Source of the DNA: Liolophura sinensis
Taxonomy: Eukaryota > Mollusca > Polyplacophora > Chitonida > Chitonidae
DNA: 64,000 nt
Direction: 5' to 3'
NCBI RefSeq assembly: GCF_032854445.1
Contig: NC_088302.1
Span: forward strand, 4,335,338-4,399,337
Translations under genes and position numbers: made by a program
Shown here: in pieces, positions 1 to 10,580 of the stretch
How the letters are laid out: the number at the start of each line of letters is the position of its first letter
Position numbering within the stretch: the first letter of the stretch is position 1
The notes under the pieces: generated by a model
The model's input: the letters and a program-made list of their open reading frames with translations, nothing else
Database searches by the model: none
Told to the model about the DNA's origin: nothing

Positions 1-1300
1 ACCCATTTTTCTTTCCTTATCTCTGACTGTCACGTTTCACAAAAAGTCACTCAGAGAGCACCTTCTCTGAGCGCATACATAGCTGACACACAAATTAGAT
101 TCCCTATGAACGGGTTGTGTCTGCAAACACAGAGCTGGTTCGGCCGGCCAAACTTAAATTTCCAACGGTAAACACAGGCATACTTAACTGCCAGCATGTC
201 ACAATACCACACGGCCTTTTAAACGAGTGAGGCTCGCCACGGGGGTGTCGCATATCGACTTGTCAACATTCGCATGTCTGAGGGGCATGCGAACAGTCTG
301 CAAGTGGACTATACTTTGACCTATAATGTGTAAGCCTGTAAAGATCAGAAATTCGGTGGTTTGCGGTATAAAGTATTTTTTCGACAGAAAACGTACCTAT
401 TACTTTTCAAATATTGAACCACTGAAGCTATGAAAAAAATGCTCTATATACCTCCAAACTGGCTCTGATAAGAAAGGCCGCATGAGTTTTAACATTTAGT
501 TCATAAATTGTACGTCGCAAAACCGAGCATCCAGTGTTTAGGAAATCTAAAAAATAGCGGCAGACGAAGTTGATATCGTCAACATAATGATATTTCGTCT
601 GAGCGTGTTCAGTTTGACGGTAGGCCTGTGCTCACACCAACATATCCCGCTTGTGGAGCCTGTAAGGGGCGTGTAGGGGGGCACTGTCGCGCTCCTCTTC
701 TTCTATTGGCTGCTATATTTTGACGGTTTCTGGGTCACCGTGACCTAATTCAGCCTGTACTCGCAGCCTACAGCTCGTTTAGGCCTACACTTACGTCAAT
801 ATTATAACACCTGGCTGCAAGTGTGGATTGATCTATTAAATTTAAACATTAAAATGTCTAATTTCTTATTCAGCAATGTTATCCGATAAATATGTGATAT
901 CAGTGTTCTGTCCTCCGATTTGCGCCCAGTTGTACCGCACGGGGAGAGACATGCCGCCTGCATGTCCGTATGACCGACAGTATGGGCCCACCTGGTTGAT
1001 CTGTGCATGAGCATAGGCACCTCTCAAGATCAGGTAAATCTCAGGTATCCTGGGTAAAATCAGTAGCAAACAATAACAACGCTTTTTTACTTCTTGTTTT
1101 TGATGACGATGAAATAATTTATTAATAGATTAAGACTTACATCCATATTGATCTTATTCAGATATTAAGTGCAAAGTTACGGCACCTGACGTGCATATAT
1201 ATCACAATACTAGCACAGTAACTAAGCTTCTTTCAGATCCGTTTTACAAAGTATAAATAGTAAACAGCCAGCACACAGCGGGGTGGGAGGGGGGGGGGGG
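1..1300. other. No recognisable gene
   Basis: I see no open frame with a recognisable product, no RNA gene and no clear repeat here. Short open frames between 800 and 1500 are unrelated to any family I know and overlap the next SINE. A G-rich tract lies at 1280-1300, just before the SINE. Confidence 0.6.
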
Positions 1301-1487
1301 AGCGCGCCAATGACTCGGGAGCCTCTCACCAATGCGGTCGCCGTGAGTTCAAGTGTATCCCATGCTATAGTCTGGCAGCAATCTGCGGATGGTCGAGTGT
1401 TTCCCCCAGTCTCTGCCAGGTTACCTTCCACCATGATGCTGACCGCCGTCGCATAATTCAAACATTCTTGAGTACGGCGTAAAGCAC
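1301..1487 (+). mobile_element. Degenerate tRNA-derived SINE, 5'-truncated
   Basis: This matches the better preserved SINE at 1650-1883. It has the 'gcaatgac...gcctctcaccaatgcggtcg' segment, 'gtgagttcaag' (a B-box remnant), the core 'ctgcggatggtcg' and the tail 'gagtacggcgtaaagcac'. The tRNA head with the A box is mostly missing and is replaced by a G-run at 1289-1300. The sequence is substituted throughout and therefore old. Confidence 0.75.
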
Positions 1488-1649
1488 ATACCAAGCCCAC
1501 GTGACTCGAGTACCCTTAGCACATCCAACAACATTACGAGCACAGCATGAGGAAAACTGCATAATGGCGATAACATACAGGCACACAGGCTGACGGTGTC
1601 CATCTACACTGCTGAATATATTGATTAGGTTCTCTTCATTTACACCTGG

Positions 1650-1883
1650 GACCACCGTGGCTCAGTTGGTTAGCGCTCTAGCGCAGCGCAATGACCCAGG
1701 GGCCTCTCACCAATGCGGTCGACATGAGTTCAAGTCCAGCTCATGCTGGCTTCCTCTCCGGCCGTACGTGCTAAGGTCTGCAGCAGCCTTCGAACAGTCG
1801 CGGGTTTCAACAACCATAATGCTGGCCGAGGTCGACTAAGTGAAGTATTCCTGAGTACGGCGTAAAACACCAATCAAATAAAT
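1650..1883 (+). mobile_element. Full-length tRNA-derived SINE (molluscan type)
   Basis: The head 'tggctcagttggttagcgc' is an A-box-type sequence and 'gagttcaagtcc' is the B box, so the head is tRNA-derived. A conserved body follows ('tggcttcctctccggccgta'), then the tail 'gagtacggcgtaaaacacc' and 'aatcaaataaat'. It is flanked by a 13-bp target-site duplication, 1637-1649 and 1884-1896 (catttaYacctgg, one mismatch), which supports a simple retroposed insertion. The family resembles SINEs widespread in molluscs, possibly the Nin-DC group; that name is from memory and untested. Confidence 0.85.
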
Positions 1884-2169
1884 CATTTATACCTGGTACA
1901 GAATATAAATTAGCGTTTCTGAATTCTGCCAGAAAATACATGTTCGAATGATACAGTGGTGCAGTAGTCTTTATGTAACAAGTGATCCATCTTTAAACAG
2001 TGACTTATCAAGTTATATGATCCTGACATGGTTACTATTCACATAGAAAATCTGCGATGTTGAGCTTCAGTTATCCAAATTAAATTATGATTTGACCCTG
2101 GTAAACTCTTTCCATGCATGCATTCAAGCCCCATGACTGATATTCGGAGTATGTGAGTATGTGAGTGCT

Positions 2170-2602
2170 GTTCAAGGTCGAAAAATTAGTGCAATGTCAC
2201 TGCAAAGCAAATCACAGTGAAAAAAGCAATGGATCAACACTGTTTGGTAGATGACCCTTTGCTGGTAAAAAAAATCCAACTGGTGGCAGCCTTTCTCACC
2301 ATATACCTTCTCTATGCAAATGAGAAAAGAAGGAGACATACAAACACACAATAAAAAAATCACAAGAATTTCACTTATTTCAGCAAGATCATAAGACATA
2401 CAATTCTTTTCAAACTGCATAAAAAATATCCATGTCTTTGTTACTACCCTCAAAAAACATAAGTACATGTATATTTTATAAATACACTCAGATCGCTATA
2501 GATTCTGTGTCTTCAACTCCTAAACATTAAAATCTACAATCTTGCATTTAAAAAGGTCGCCAGTTTGTCTGGTTTATCGTAGAAAACGGTTGCAAAATTT
2601 TA
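2170..2602. repeat. Isolated, decayed copy of the tRNA-Glu array unit
   Basis: The order of landmarks matches the array unit. The leader 'aatgtcactgcaaagcaaat' is followed by 'actggtggcagcctttctca', 'ccatataccttctct', 'ttatttcagcaagatcata', 'gtgtcttcaa' and 'ggtcgccagtttgtc'. It is heavily substituted and holds only one of the two ~169-bp subrepeats present in normal units. The similarity stops at about 2602, where a LINE poly(T) end begins, before the tRNA would appear. It lies 10.7 kb left of the main array. Confidence 0.8.
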
Positions 2603-2605
2603 ATT

Positions 2606-4140
2606 TTTTTTATATTAAAATTTATTCACCTACTGACATGTTTACAGTCATAGCAATACATTATTCAAAAAACATTCTGTGCAGCAGTCCAATTCATAAG
2701 AAAAATTTATCACAGGCTGATATATTGGCTGCATATTATTTCCGGTAATTTGACATTTACGTAAGCAAATAAATAAGTTTGCTGTTGATAACTTTACAGG
2801 ACTCGTTGTTTTTACGCCATATTTATACATGAACCCGTGTTCTTACTATACCCTTGGCTGCAGAGACAATATAAGTCGCTATCTCTGTTTGCCTTCAAAA
2901 ACTAACGTCGTTCCTAGCGCACTACAGCGAAAATTGTACAACAGTCACAATATACAAACAGCTTTGTCTTTATTTTGACATTCTCAAATATCTTGTGAAT
3001 GAGGTGTTTTTTTATTAATGGGGGGGGGGGGGGTAAAACACTGGGACACTCGTTAATGTCAAGCTGAATCGTGTGACATTCCACATATAGATGTGTTTGT
3101 GTTCCGAGCCTTGACAAACACACAAGCGTCATCAGTGACTGCATTATGGCGCACAAGCTTCTCTTTAACCGGCAAGATGTCGTGAACCAACTTAAAACAA
3201 AAGTTTATTAAGTTATGGTCTAGATATTTGTAAAAAACAGTCTTCCATATGACCGGCCTCTCTAGCTGCGGCCGTTTCATAACAACGCGTGGGGCTTCAA
3301 CGACTTTCTTGCTGGGGTAAATAACAGTAGGTAATGTCTGAGCCGTAGAAAATCCCCCCTAAGCATCGAGCAACTTGTAAAACTGTGGCACATACTCAGA
3401 ATGCGGAATATTTGATGTACCAAAATCAGGTCTAACATTACGAAGTGATAACCCGATCCAGTAAATGGCAAAATATGTCCAATCAGCACAGAACCCGTGC
3501 AGCAATTTCAAAATGTGTTTATACCAAACACTTTAGTCTTGCAGCATATATTTTGAACATTAAGGCCACCAGCAGCAAACATGTTGCATACAACGGTTCT
3601 CTTCAATGACTCTGGTTTGTTGTTCCCTAAAAATATGTGAACACCTTGGTCACATTGAGTAATGCATTTAGGGAGCAAATAAGTGAGCAGTCTACCGCAT
3701 TAATCAGCACAGACTTCCCTCTGAGCGTCAGAAACCTTTCTGTCCAAGAAGAAACGTTTTAAAAACATTTGTGAGCAGTTTCAGCTGTCTTGAGGCCTAT
3801 GTTAGGAACATTACTAGCGTCTCATTTGTCTATAGGGAGTGTCGCGCTTTTCGACAAATTCAGTTTTTCCCCTGATACTTTACCGTAGTTTTTCGCTACT
3901 TTGGCAACATGCTCAACTGAACACTCTTCAGAACAATAACATTTGAATCGTCTGCAAAAGCAGACACCTGCGCCTGTCTGTCAGATCCAGGCATACATAC
4001 ATCCTTAACTGATAGCAAGAAATGCCTGGCGGGACAGTACATACAACAGAGGTGAAAGAGCACAGCCCTGACGGACCCCACGGAATAAGTCGAAGGAATC
4101 CATCCAATGGCCATTTACAATTACTCTGCTATATAAATTT
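2606..4140 (-). mobile_element. 5'-truncated, broken Tx1-type LINE fragment
   Basis: Minus-strand frames are close relatives of the ORF2 of LINE copy 2. An RT palm segment containing VSAFADDSN lies near 3930-3970. A C-terminal segment with IWKTVFYKYLDHNL and LVHDILPVKEKL lies at 3130-3260. Zinc-finger remnants near 3085-3140 and a segment resembling TLIYKVF...CAR reach down to about 2914. The frame is shifted several times. A T-rich stretch at 2606-2615 fits the poly(A) end of an element inserted into the decayed array unit on its left. The 5' end stops inside the RT domain. A run of 14 G lies at 3020-3033. Confidence 0.8.
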
Positions 4141-4255
4141 ATTTGTAAATTCTGTTTTTTTTTCGTCTGAAGGACTTTATGTATGAGGTGATACCGGGTT
4201 TTATTTTTTTTTTGCCCACTAATGGGATAACAGAGATTGTTCTATCTTGTTATCC

Positions 4256-4652
4256 AGATGCTGATCCGCACCGAATTGAATGGTGTAATTAGAGCTGCAT
4301 TACCACAGGAATGGGTACGGGTAATTCGGGGAGATCAGACTGTGGATGTCACATTGGAGGCCCCCAAAAATCCTCGTGAAAGGGAAAGAGCTTCCAATAT
4401 ATGACCTAAAACGCCGTGACTTTTATTCTTTGTTAAAACAAAGAATTGCCAGTCTGCCTGCACCAGTTGGTTTCTGGGCGAGAATTTTCCCCAGTTATAT
4501 TGTTTCTCACTTCAGATTTGTTCATGTGTGTGGCAAAAATCCTAATGCTGTGGAGCTTGATTTCAAGATATTACAGAACGTTATTTTCACAAAGGACAAA
4601 CTGTATAAGTGTGGACTTGTAGATACTGATTTATGTGCCTTATGTAATGGGA
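4256..4652 (+). pseudogene. C-terminal fragment of LINE ORF2, second family
   Basis: The 103-residue open stretch at 4346-4657 contains KRRDFYSLL, then FKILQNVIFTKDKLYKCGLVDTDLCALC. This is the pattern of the region after the RT domain in L1/Tx1-type ORF2 proteins, leading into the zf-RVT zinc finger (CX2C). It differs clearly from the two full-length LINEs in this window, so it is probably another family. It is cut off in the middle of the finger by the SINE at 4653. Confidence 0.65.
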
Positions 4653-4955
4653 AGTGAGTGAGTGAGTGAGTGAGTGAGTGCTTGGGGTTTAACGTCGTAC
4701 TTAACAACTTTTCAGTCATATGACGACGAAGGAATCCATAGAGTGCATGTAATTTGCCTTCTTGTTGCAGGACGGATTTTCACTGCTCTTTTATTTAGTG
4801 CTGCTTCAATGAGACGCCTTACCGAAGGCAAGTAAGCCGCCCCTCCTGAGCCATTATACTGATTATCCTGAGCCATTATACTCAACCAGTCGTTGCACTA
4901 TCCCCTTCATGCTTAACGCCAGCGAGGAGGTTATAACTTCCACTTTTAAGGTATT
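4653..4955 (-). mobile_element. tRNA-derived SINE with GTGA-repeat tail, 5'-truncated
   Basis: Read on the minus strand it ends in 'acgacgttaaaccccaagc' followed by an ACTC/CACT microsatellite (4653-4680 on the plus strand). The body matches the intact copy at 10581-10941, including the 'cttcgtcgtcatatgac' block and the 'tatccccttcatgcttaacg' block. The tRNA-like head is missing. A segment around 4850-4885 ('cctgagccattatactgatt') is partly duplicated. It interrupts the zinc finger of the LINE fragment on its left. Confidence 0.8.
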
Positions 4956-4956
4956 A

Positions 4957-5094
4957 GGGGCCTCCGTGGCTCAGTTGGTTAGTTGCTGTGAGTTCAAGTC
5001 CAGCTCATGCTGGCTTCCTCTCCGGCCGTACGTGTGAAGGTCTTTCAGTAACCTGCAGATGGTCGTGGGTTACCCCCGACCTCTGCCCGATTTC
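4957..5094 (+). mobile_element. Fragment of the molluscan SINE
   Basis: It begins 'cctccgtggctcagttgg' and continues through 'gtgagttcaagtccagctca' and 'ctctccggccgtacgtg' to the 'gatggtcgtgggttaccccc' block, then loses similarity. Part of the head is deleted between 'ttggttag' and 'tgctgtgag', and the 3' tail is absent. Confidence 0.75.
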
Positions 5095-5410
5095 ACACTT
5101 GCTTTTGTATTACAAATGTCTGAACACAATTCAACGATATGTAGCCAGGTTGTTAGGAGATCTCTTTCGTTCTGCCATTGTAAGCGTCTTGAACGAGCGG
5201 GGATTTGAGAAAGTATTCCTATTGGGATCAGCTGGGTTCAAGTATATTTTGTAATACAGTCTGCACGATAGCGAATCTAGCGGTGTTCAAATGACGGAAA
5301 AGCGTAATATACTATAATAAACCTGCTCATGCTCTTCTGGTTTTCAAAGCCATGCTATCTAACAATGTTAAAGTAGCTTTCTTGTATCTGGATAGAAAAC
5401 CTGATTTGTT
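5095..5410. other. Unrecognised spacer
   Basis: A short open frame crosses 4988-5254 but begins inside the SINE, so it is not a credible gene. I recognise nothing else before the 60-bp tandem repeat. Confidence 0.5.
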
Positions 5411-5646
5411 TCATAACAGGTTTGTTGTCGACAACCCGTATGTCAAGGTCACACCGGCTGGAAAGTTACGTCATAACAGGTTTGTTGTCGACAACCCGTA
5501 TGTCAAGGTCACACCGGCTGGAAAGTTACGTCATAACAGCTTTGTTGTCGACAACCCGTATGTCAAGGTAACACCGGCTGGAAAGTTACGTCATAATAGC
5601 TTTGTTGTCGACAACCCGTATGTCAAGGTCACACCGGCAGGAAAGT
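5411..5646. repeat. 60-bp minisatellite, about 3.9 copies
   Basis: Copies start at 5411, 5471, 5531 and 5591. They differ by only a few substitutions (for example 'aacagg' to 'aacagc', 'aaggtc' to 'aaggta'). Each unit contains the perfect 12-bp palindrome GTTGTCGACAAC. Because 60 is a multiple of 3, a 98-residue open frame (5352-5648) crosses the array as a 20-residue repeat containing VVDNPYVKVTPAGKLR. I see no evidence that it is translated. Confidence 0.9.
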
Positions 5647-5804
5647 GACAGCTAGATTTCGTGTAAGAGAGCGACAGGAGTACCCTGTGTGTGGTTGATG
5701 CTACTTTGTCAGTGCTGTATATCACTCTGTATGCTATCTTATTATGGACCCCTCTCTGTGATCATTTGTTTTAATCCTTTCATAAGTTAGCGTTATCGTG
5801 TGTC

Positions 5805-6167
5805 ATGCATTTGATGAATAAATACATATCAAAAGGGAAAAAAGGGCTCCTGGCTTTCACCCTGGCGTCAAAGGTTCGATTTCAGGTATGGAAACACATG
5901 TTGTCGGGGGGAGTTGTTGCAGCATTTGAGATGTGCAGACTTGTTTCGTTATATATTATAACGATTCCTGATGAATTGCCTGTTGATACCATCGCAGCTG
6001 CTTTGAAGCCGTACGGAAACTGTGTCAGTGTTGTAAAACCCAAATTCTCGATGCTGGACTTAGCCCATGTGGGATCTAGAATTGGTATTTATGGATTTAG
6101 ATGTCACCAGACACGTTACTTTTCTCACTTTATTAATTTTGGTGGAGAGTGTCGGAAATGTGACTAA
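5805..6167 (+). pseudogene. LINE ORF1 (gag-like) fragment
   Basis: The segment LPVDTIAAALKPYGNCVSVV, then RIGIYGFRCHQTRY and FSHFINFGGECRKC, matches residues ~128-202 of the 454-aa ORF1 of LINE copy 2. It leads into the first zinc knuckle (CRKC) and then breaks off. An acidic, serine-rich stretch at 6200-6550 in changing frames fits the C-terminal acidic region of the same ORF1. Upstream of residue 45 of this frame I see no convincing homology. Confidence 0.75.
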
Positions 6168-6714
6168 AGGAACCGTAAGACAGCGGATTGTAAAGCAAAA
6201 TGGTGCAACACTGAGTTCATGAGTGAGGGCGGTAAGACAGACGATGAAATGGAAGGACTCGACGACGTTGTTCCTGATGACGTCACGACCAATATAACTC
6301 AGATGGCGTCCAAACTGCAGTTTTGAAACAACGTAGATGCTGTTCTTGATCACTAAAATAAACGGGGTGTGCAAGTAAAGGTGCACGGTCAAAGTTCCCC
6401 TGCGCTAGCACAACAGAAGAAAGCAAAGTTGGAGGTATCGCAAACCACAGAAGATGGCAGTGACACGAACACGACTTCGTCAGATGATGTTCTTGATGGC
6501 GATTCGGCGGATACCACTGTTGGAATAACACCGACTCCATCATAGGATAGGGATTTCAGGTTAATGGAACATAGAAAACGGAAATGGGTCGCCTCCCATG
6601 CTTGAAGGTGGAGAGGAAAGGATTTATTGTACATTATAAGGATATTTTAGTGTTTCACTTCAGCTCAGAACAATGGGTATGTAGGGTTAATTTTTTCTAC
6701 TTTCTATAACGGCT

Positions 6715-8951
6715 GCTCAAGATCCAATTCGTTTTGGTACCTTATATGTCGATGGTTTACGTGATGTGTATAAACAGGAACAAGTGAAAAAGTTTTTTTT
6801 TTATAACGGCATAGATGTTATATTAAACAAGAATCTCATTTTGCTCATTGCAAAAAATAAAACTAAAGGATTGAATATTCCGGGGGATTCGAGGTGGTCT
6901 TACGGCACTAATAAGAGTTGTGAGGTGGGTATTATTTTCCGATATTCTGTATATTGTGTAATACGCAAAGTAATTAGATGCCCATTTGGCCGTTATTTAG
7001 CAATGAAGGTGGAATTAAATAATACAGCACTAAAGCTTGTTTGTGTTTACGCCCACACTGTTGCAAAGGATAGGAAACAATTTATTGCCAGAATCGACGC
7101 ACTTTCAGTATTAGGAGGGGGTTTTAATTTTGTTGATAACGAAGTACTGGATAAATCTGGGGGCAGTATGGATGCCAGTAATGACAGATTTGATGAAATG
7201 AATAAATCAAAAAAAAAGAATTTGGAATTTGCGATATTTTAAGCCCCATCCAGACTATCCAACATCTGTCAACTTTGGTTGACGCAACAAGAGTCAACTT
7301 GAAGTTGAGTCAACATTCTGAGCGGTGTTGAGTAGTCTTGACGGGTTCTTCAACTTCGTTCAACAACACTCAACACTATCCAACATTGCTGAATCTGAAA
7401 TGTGCATGTGTATTTATGGTTAACAAGTTGAGTCAAGTTGGGTGAAAGTAGCCAATCAGCGTGCTTGTAAACATAACATGACCGTGGTAAGGCACTTGAC
7501 CTGGGCAAAATGGCGGCACCAAAGCGAAAGAAAGAGACTGGTTCCACGAGACAGTTTCGTTGATACAGGAGAATGAAAAATAAAATGCCTGTACAACACT
7601 CTCTCTAATGATTGCCAGACAGGCACAAAAGAAAATCACTATGTCTCATGCATCGGAGAGAAAGATGGAAATTCCCCTCCAATTTATCGAAAGTTTGGTG
7701 GAAAAAAACACAGCTCAACACACGACAACAGTGTTGGACAATGTTTACCCGTCTGATTTGTAGTGTGGACGGGACACTCAAATTATCTCAACAGCCTACT
7801 GTTGAGTCAACAAAAGTTGAACGGTATTGGATTTTCTGGACGGGGCTTTAGGGAACCTGACACTGACAACAGATGTTAAGTCTGGTCGAGGGTAAAATTC
7901 CCAGTAGACTTAATAGATTTTATTTGCCACCTACAGTTAAAAACTGTGATATCGTCTGACATTTTTCATGTCCCAATTTCGGATCACTCTTGTGTGTATC
8001 TTAATATGTGTTTTAAGGATGTTATTAAGTGGGGCCCTTTCTATTGGAAATGTCTCTGTTCTTGTAGACGATGATTTGGGTGTAAAAATTCAAAATGTGT
8101 TTAATGCGGTATATGATAATTATGTTGATATGAATGAAGCCAATTCAATTGCTAGCTGGGACCAATTGAAAACAGATTGCAAACATGTCATCCACACACA
8201 TTGTAGCACTGTTTCAGCTCAGAAAATAGGTCAGTCAGCGGATGTTATAAACGCTGCAGAGAATGACAATTTAAAGAAAGCAATAAATGCCCTATACAAG
8301 ACAGCTCGTGATGAGGTAGTCATCAGAGGTAAGGCCGTGTACTTTTGATTTGGCGTGAAATTGACAGATCAGAAAAGAAGATGATTAAAAATATGAAATG
8401 TTACAAAGAGGGGTCTGTCATTCACCGAGATTACTGGCTGCATACGATGTTATTATAAGGCTCTGTATCGGTGAAAAAAGTAAATGACCGATACAGATTG
8501 TCAAGACGGGTTCTTAACCGGACTACCGGAATTGTTAAAAGATTTGAAAGATGTGTGTGAAGGCATGTTGACGGAAGACGAATTATTCTTTGCAGTAAAA
8601 ACAACATGTGTAAATATCGTTCTCCCGGTGACGATGGTCTTCCGGCAAAGTTTTATGTCCAACTTGACTCATTTTAGGCTAGTTTCATATTCACGTTGTT
8701 AATTGTTGTTTTCGTTTCGGATCACGAACGTCATCCCAACTATTTGCTTTAATTACTCTTCTGTGTAAAGATCCGGACAATGCAGACAATATTAAAAATT
8801 GGAGACCAGTAAGCCTGTGGAATATTGACTACAAAATTGTCGCCAAAGCATTATGTAATCGGTTGAAATCTGTCATCGACGCCATTGTCGTAGAAAACCA
8901 AACTTGTGATATCATGGGTAGGGGTATATTTGACAGTTTACACTTGTTAAG
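6715..8951 (+). pseudogene. LINE ORF2 remnant (endonuclease, linker, partial RT)
   Basis: The frame at 6766-7240 matches the APE-type endonuclease: NIPGDSRWSYGTNKSCEVGI, VELNNTALKLVCVYA, and GGGFNFVDNE in place of GGDFNCVES. After the MITE it resumes with the end of the endonuclease (near 7905, a relative of SRLDRFYIP). The GPFYWKC equivalent is at about 8030. CEGMLTEDELFFAVK lies at 8550-8600. The early RT, with KNWRPVSLWNIDYKIVAKAL and CNRLKSVIDAIVVENQTC, lies at 8790-8920. The frame changes repeatedly; it is non-functional. Confidence 0.8.
7242..7847. mobile_element. MITE-like DNA transposon, 606 bp, TTA target duplication
   Basis: The ends are inverted repeats. The left begins AGCCCCATCCAGACTATCC; the right, reverse-complemented, begins AGCCCCGTCCAGAAAATCC. 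TTA flanks both sides (7239-7241 and 7848-7850), and removing the element restores the LINE endonuclease sequence. A 3-bp TTA/TWA duplication fits the PIF/Harbinger superfamily, although the terminal sequence alone does not prove that. The interior is rich in short GTTGA/TCAAC inverted motifs (7260-7400, 7720-7830). An ATG at 7510 opens a short basic reading frame (MAAPKRKKETG), possibly the relic of a parent gene. No transposase is present, so it is non-autonomous. Confidence 0.8.
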
Positions 8952-9182
8952 CATTATGGTGGGTGGAAACCGGGAACAGCCCGGAGGAAATCCACTACCA
9001 TCCGCAGGTTGCTGGAAGACCTTCCCACGTACGGCCGGAGAGGAAGCCAGCATGAGTTGGGCTTGAACTCACAGCGACCGCATTGTTGAGAGACTCCTGG
9101 GTCATTACGCTGCGCTAGCGCGCTAACCAACTCACAGCAACCGCATTGTTGAGAGACTCCTGGGCCTTTACGCTGCGCTTGG
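8952..9182 (-). mobile_element. 3'-truncated SINE with a duplicated head
   Basis: On the minus strand it runs from the tRNA-like head ('ggttagcgcgctagcgcag') through 'gtgagttcaagcccaactca' and 'ctctccggccgtacgtggg' to 'ccacccaccataatg'. There it stops short of the usual 'gagtacggcgtaaaacacc' tail. The head segment around 'cattgttgagagactcctgg' is present twice (9070-9130 and 9127-9182), a local tandem duplication of about 57 bp. It abuts the broken end of the LINE on its left. Confidence 0.75.
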
Positions 9183-9480
9183 CCCCAGTACAATTTTGGC
9201 CTAGACTTCTGTATAAGGGTCAAAATGTTAATCACAGATATATGATTTAGATCAGAAGACACCGTTCTACTATTTACAACAATAAAAGGATTAAAAAACA
9301 CTGGTTGACAGAGTATGATCCTTCCAGTGTTTACTTTTAGTGTATTTCTTTTAAAATATGTACATAACAATTAAGGACCGATATGACAGACAATATACAC
9401 CAAATCCGAGAAAACAATAAACTGGTCACCACTGTCACCTTGCCACGTAATGCAAAACTCCTTTAATGCCATTTATTTAC
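9183..9480. other. Unrecognised AT-rich spacer
   Basis: I find no gene, SINE or clear LINE homology here. It separates two LINE remnants that face each other, the plus-strand one on the left and the minus-strand one on the right. Both lack their 3' parts, so this may be the scar of a deletion. Confidence 0.4.
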
Positions 9481-9496
9481 AACATACTTAACTTTT

Positions 9497-10488
9497 TTAA
9501 CTTTTTCTTTCCAGTTTTTTCTCCTCACACAATTGTTTATTACGTCCCATACAGACACCCAATACAGTAATGCAGTCAACATTTACAGGTATACCTTCTA
9601 TCGTGTCCGACACGGCCATCTCACCCACCAGGTGAACCTCAGATTTTTGTACATTTAGTTTTGCATTAGACGCCTTGTCATACATTTCCACACACTTTAT
9701 CACATTTCAGATTGAGTTTGTATCCGATACAGTTAGAGTCGTATCGACCGCATGTTGACACAACAGAGAAGTTACACCCGTGTTTGATACATCAATGCCT
9801 CTAATTAACTGTGACGATCTTATTAAAGCACCTAATGCCTAAGCAGTTAAAACATACAAAAGGGATGAAATGGGACAAACCTTGCCTAATAGACTGTTCA
9901 ATATAAAATATTTAGTAACAAAACCATTGCATTTTACAGCACTACGCACATCCATGTAGAAAATTTTTATCCCCAAAACCAAAACGTTTGGGAACTTGCA
10001 GAAGATGATCATGAGACACTCGATCAAAAGCTTTTTCCTGATCTAACTTAACGAAAAAGGCATTTACATTATCTTTCTCGACATAGAGCAAAACATCACG
10101 CAAACTACTGATCGTGTCAGCAATGTCACGGGATACAACAAGTCTGCCATTCATCAACTATAGAGGAAACAACCGTTTTAAGCCTATTGAACAAGACTCT
10201 AGAAATAAGTTTATAGTCTCCATTAAGAAGGCTAATATGACGCCAGTTTTTAATATGGTTTTGTACCCCTTTTGTTTGTACACAAGGGCGATGACTCCGC
10301 TTTTCATAGAATGAAACAGCTGTCCCTTCCGGAATACATAATAATACACACCAAAAAAATTGGACCAATTTCGTCCCAAAATGAGAATAGAATTCAACAG
10401 TAAAACCATCTCCGCCAGGACTTTTATTTCTGGCCTTACCCCGTAAAGCCTCCCGGAGCTCCTCCGCAGACAATTCTAAATCACACAA
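9497..10488 (-). pseudogene. LINE ORF2 reverse transcriptase remnant
   Basis: The RT motifs in order are GKARNKSPGGDGFTVEFY, KNWRHISLLNGDYKLIS, FNRLKTVVSSIVDEWQT, VKLDQEKAFDRVSHDHLL (the catalytic D of motif A is kept) and a decayed motif C. The last reads AVDTTL near 9745, where ADDTTL is expected, so one catalytic aspartate is lost. KASNAKLNVQKSE follows at 9640-9670. Frameshifts separate the pieces. The region after the palm is gone. Confidence 0.75.
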
Positions 10489-10580
10489 ATCCCTGTCAAT
10501 ATCACTTAAAAGGTTATTAACATCATCTAGAACCTAACCAACAACTGTCTGGTCAATCTCGTCTTTCTTGAACCGTTGAC

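Larger units (their letters stand above)
5690..8951 (+). mobile_element. Old broken Tx1-type LINE, plus strand
   Basis: This fragment is related to, but distinct from, LINE copies 1 and 2. It holds ORF1 remnants (5805-6550) and ORF2 remnants (about 6715-8951). ORF2 covers the endonuclease, the linker and the first part of RT. It is split by a DNA element at 7242-7847 and ends abruptly against a SINE at about 8952. The later RT, the finger and the 3' UTR are missing. Several frameshifts and stops are present. Losing the 3' side rather than the 5' side is not what reverse transcription produces, so a later deletion is likely. Confidence 0.8.

Noticed and set aside
1-1220. Short minus-strand open frames as genes
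   Set aside because: Under 100 residues, overlapping each other in different frames, with no recognisable motif.
1280-1300. G-quadruplex element
   Set aside because: A single long G run beside a decayed SINE (a similar run is at 3020-3033). There are no clear separated G tracts and no conserved partner, so it is probably a simple repeat.
4988-5254. 88-residue open frame as a gene
   Set aside because: It starts inside a SINE fragment and shows no recognisable domain.
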